Shown here piece by piece: positions 63,660 to 64,000 of a stretch of 64,000 nt of DNA. The translations under genes and the position numbers were made by a program. Below the pieces are notes generated by a model. The model ran no database searches. It was not told where the DNA came from and saw nothing but the letters and a program-made list of their open reading frames with translations. Each line of letters opens with the position of its first letter. Position 1 is the stretch's first letter. Origin of the DNA: Malurus cyaneus samueli (Eukaryota; Chordata; Aves; Passeriformes; Maluridae); the NCBI GenBank assembly GCA_009741485.1, contig CM019216.1:22536587-22600586 (forward strand). Reading direction: 5' to 3'.

Positions 63660-63665
63660 TTTATT
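63660..63665 (-). promoter_or_regulatory. Poly(A) signal of the ERV LTR
   Basis: AATAAA on the minus strand (tttatt on +), about 145 bp downstream of the TATA box and about 50 bp from the LTR end. This spacing suits an R/U5 boundary. Confidence 0.65.
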
Positions 63666-63809
63666 AATTAAAACGTTAACAAAAGAACAGATACTAACCA
63701 GATACTAGTCAAAAACAGCGCTGGGGGGCTAGGCGGTGCCACCTAGGACACCAGCTAGGTGGTCGCCACCCACAACACCTAGCACCGCGCGCACGTAGCT
63801 GAGCCCCCC

Positions 63810-63817
63810 TTTTTATA
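63810..63817 (-). promoter_or_regulatory. TATA box of the ERV LTR
   Basis: TATAAAAA in a GGGTATAAAAAGGGG context on the minus strand, with CCAAT motifs 40-110 bp upstream. This predicts a transcription start near 63785. Confidence 0.7.
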
Positions 63818-64000
63818 CCCTCTCTGACTGGTGTTTCTAGAAGCTTCCAGGATCCTGATTGGTCCTGCGTCGCGTCTGCGTTGTGTGTCATTGGAGGGGT
63901 CTTTTGCGGTTGCCATGACGACCATTGGTAGGTGTGGTTACGGGTGGGGAGGAGTCTTCTCTGCACGTTCGTAGTTCCCTTCCCCTCCCCCTTAGATACG

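Larger units (their letters stand above)
60950..64000 (-). mobile_element. 5' half of a gammaretrovirus-like (class I) endogenous retrovirus
   Basis: Transcription would run right to left. The order is LTR (63608 to beyond 64000), primer-binding site (63588-63604), a leader of about 1 kb with a tandem array, a broken gag (about 62642-61230), and a broken protease start (about 61215-60975). The gag and protease fragments resemble gammaretroviral-type proteins, and the primer-binding site is of tRNA-His type, as in ERV-H. After about 60975 the similarity stops: no reverse transcriptase, integrase, env or 3' LTR is visible, so the copy is truncated or rearranged. Frame breaks make it non-functional here. 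Confidence 0.85.
63608..64000 (-). mobile_element. ERV 5' LTR, truncated by the window edge
   Basis: The 3' terminus (CA) of the minus-strand LTR is the 'tg' at 63608-63609, next to the primer-binding site. Going upstream on the minus strand it holds a short U5, an AATAAA at 63660-63665, a TATA box at 63810-63817 and a GC-rich U3. The U3 has CCAAT motifs at about 63859-63865, 63888-63893 and 63922-63927. CpG dinucleotides are frequent. The 5' end lies beyond 64000, so the LTR is longer than 393 bp. Confidence 0.82.

Overview
This is a vertebrate nuclear window and almost certainly avian. The dispersed repeats are CR1 LINE fragments and endogenous-retrovirus (ERV) LTRs of the type found in birds. 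I see no mammalian L1 or Alu-type elements, the sequence is mostly AT-rich, and gene density is very low. Two assembly gaps are present (a single N at 44633 and 20 Ns at 52985-53004), as in a draft genome. I cannot fix the species. All repeat-family calls rest on pattern memory, not on a database search.

Layout. (1) Positions 1-9.6 kb hold the 3' end of FAM83B on the + strand: the penultimate coding exon (1680-1804), an intron of about 2 kb, and the very large terminal exon (coding 3838-6193). An AT-rich 3' UTR follows, with its first canonical AATAAA at 9114. The 5' half of the gene lies left of the window. (2) Positions 9.6-60.9 kb are a gene desert where I can support no exon. It contains old CR1 copies on both strands (the longer ones mostly on the minus strand), a probable complete solo LTR at 38700-39507 with near-matching 5-bp flanks, an LTR fragment near 57.3 kb, a GC-rich LTR-like island at 47.9-49.0 kb, and simple A/T tracts. 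(3) Positions 60.95-64.0 kb hold the 5' half of a broken minus-strand ERV with a gammaretrovirus-like (class I) gag. From right to left these are: an LTR running off the window edge, a tRNA-His-type primer-binding site, a long CpG-rich leader with a tandem array of 73-81 bp units, a gag pseudogene split across frames, and the start of a protease domain. Pol beyond protease, env and a 3' LTR are not seen.

The only cellular gene is FAM83B. Its product is a signalling scaffold with an N-terminal DUF1669 (PLD-like, casein kinase 1 binding) domain and a long disordered tail; the window encodes the end of the domain and the whole tail. In human the gene downstream is HCRTR2, but I found no trace of it here. 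The most unusual structure is the ERV leader minisatellite and its duplications, not a new functional system.
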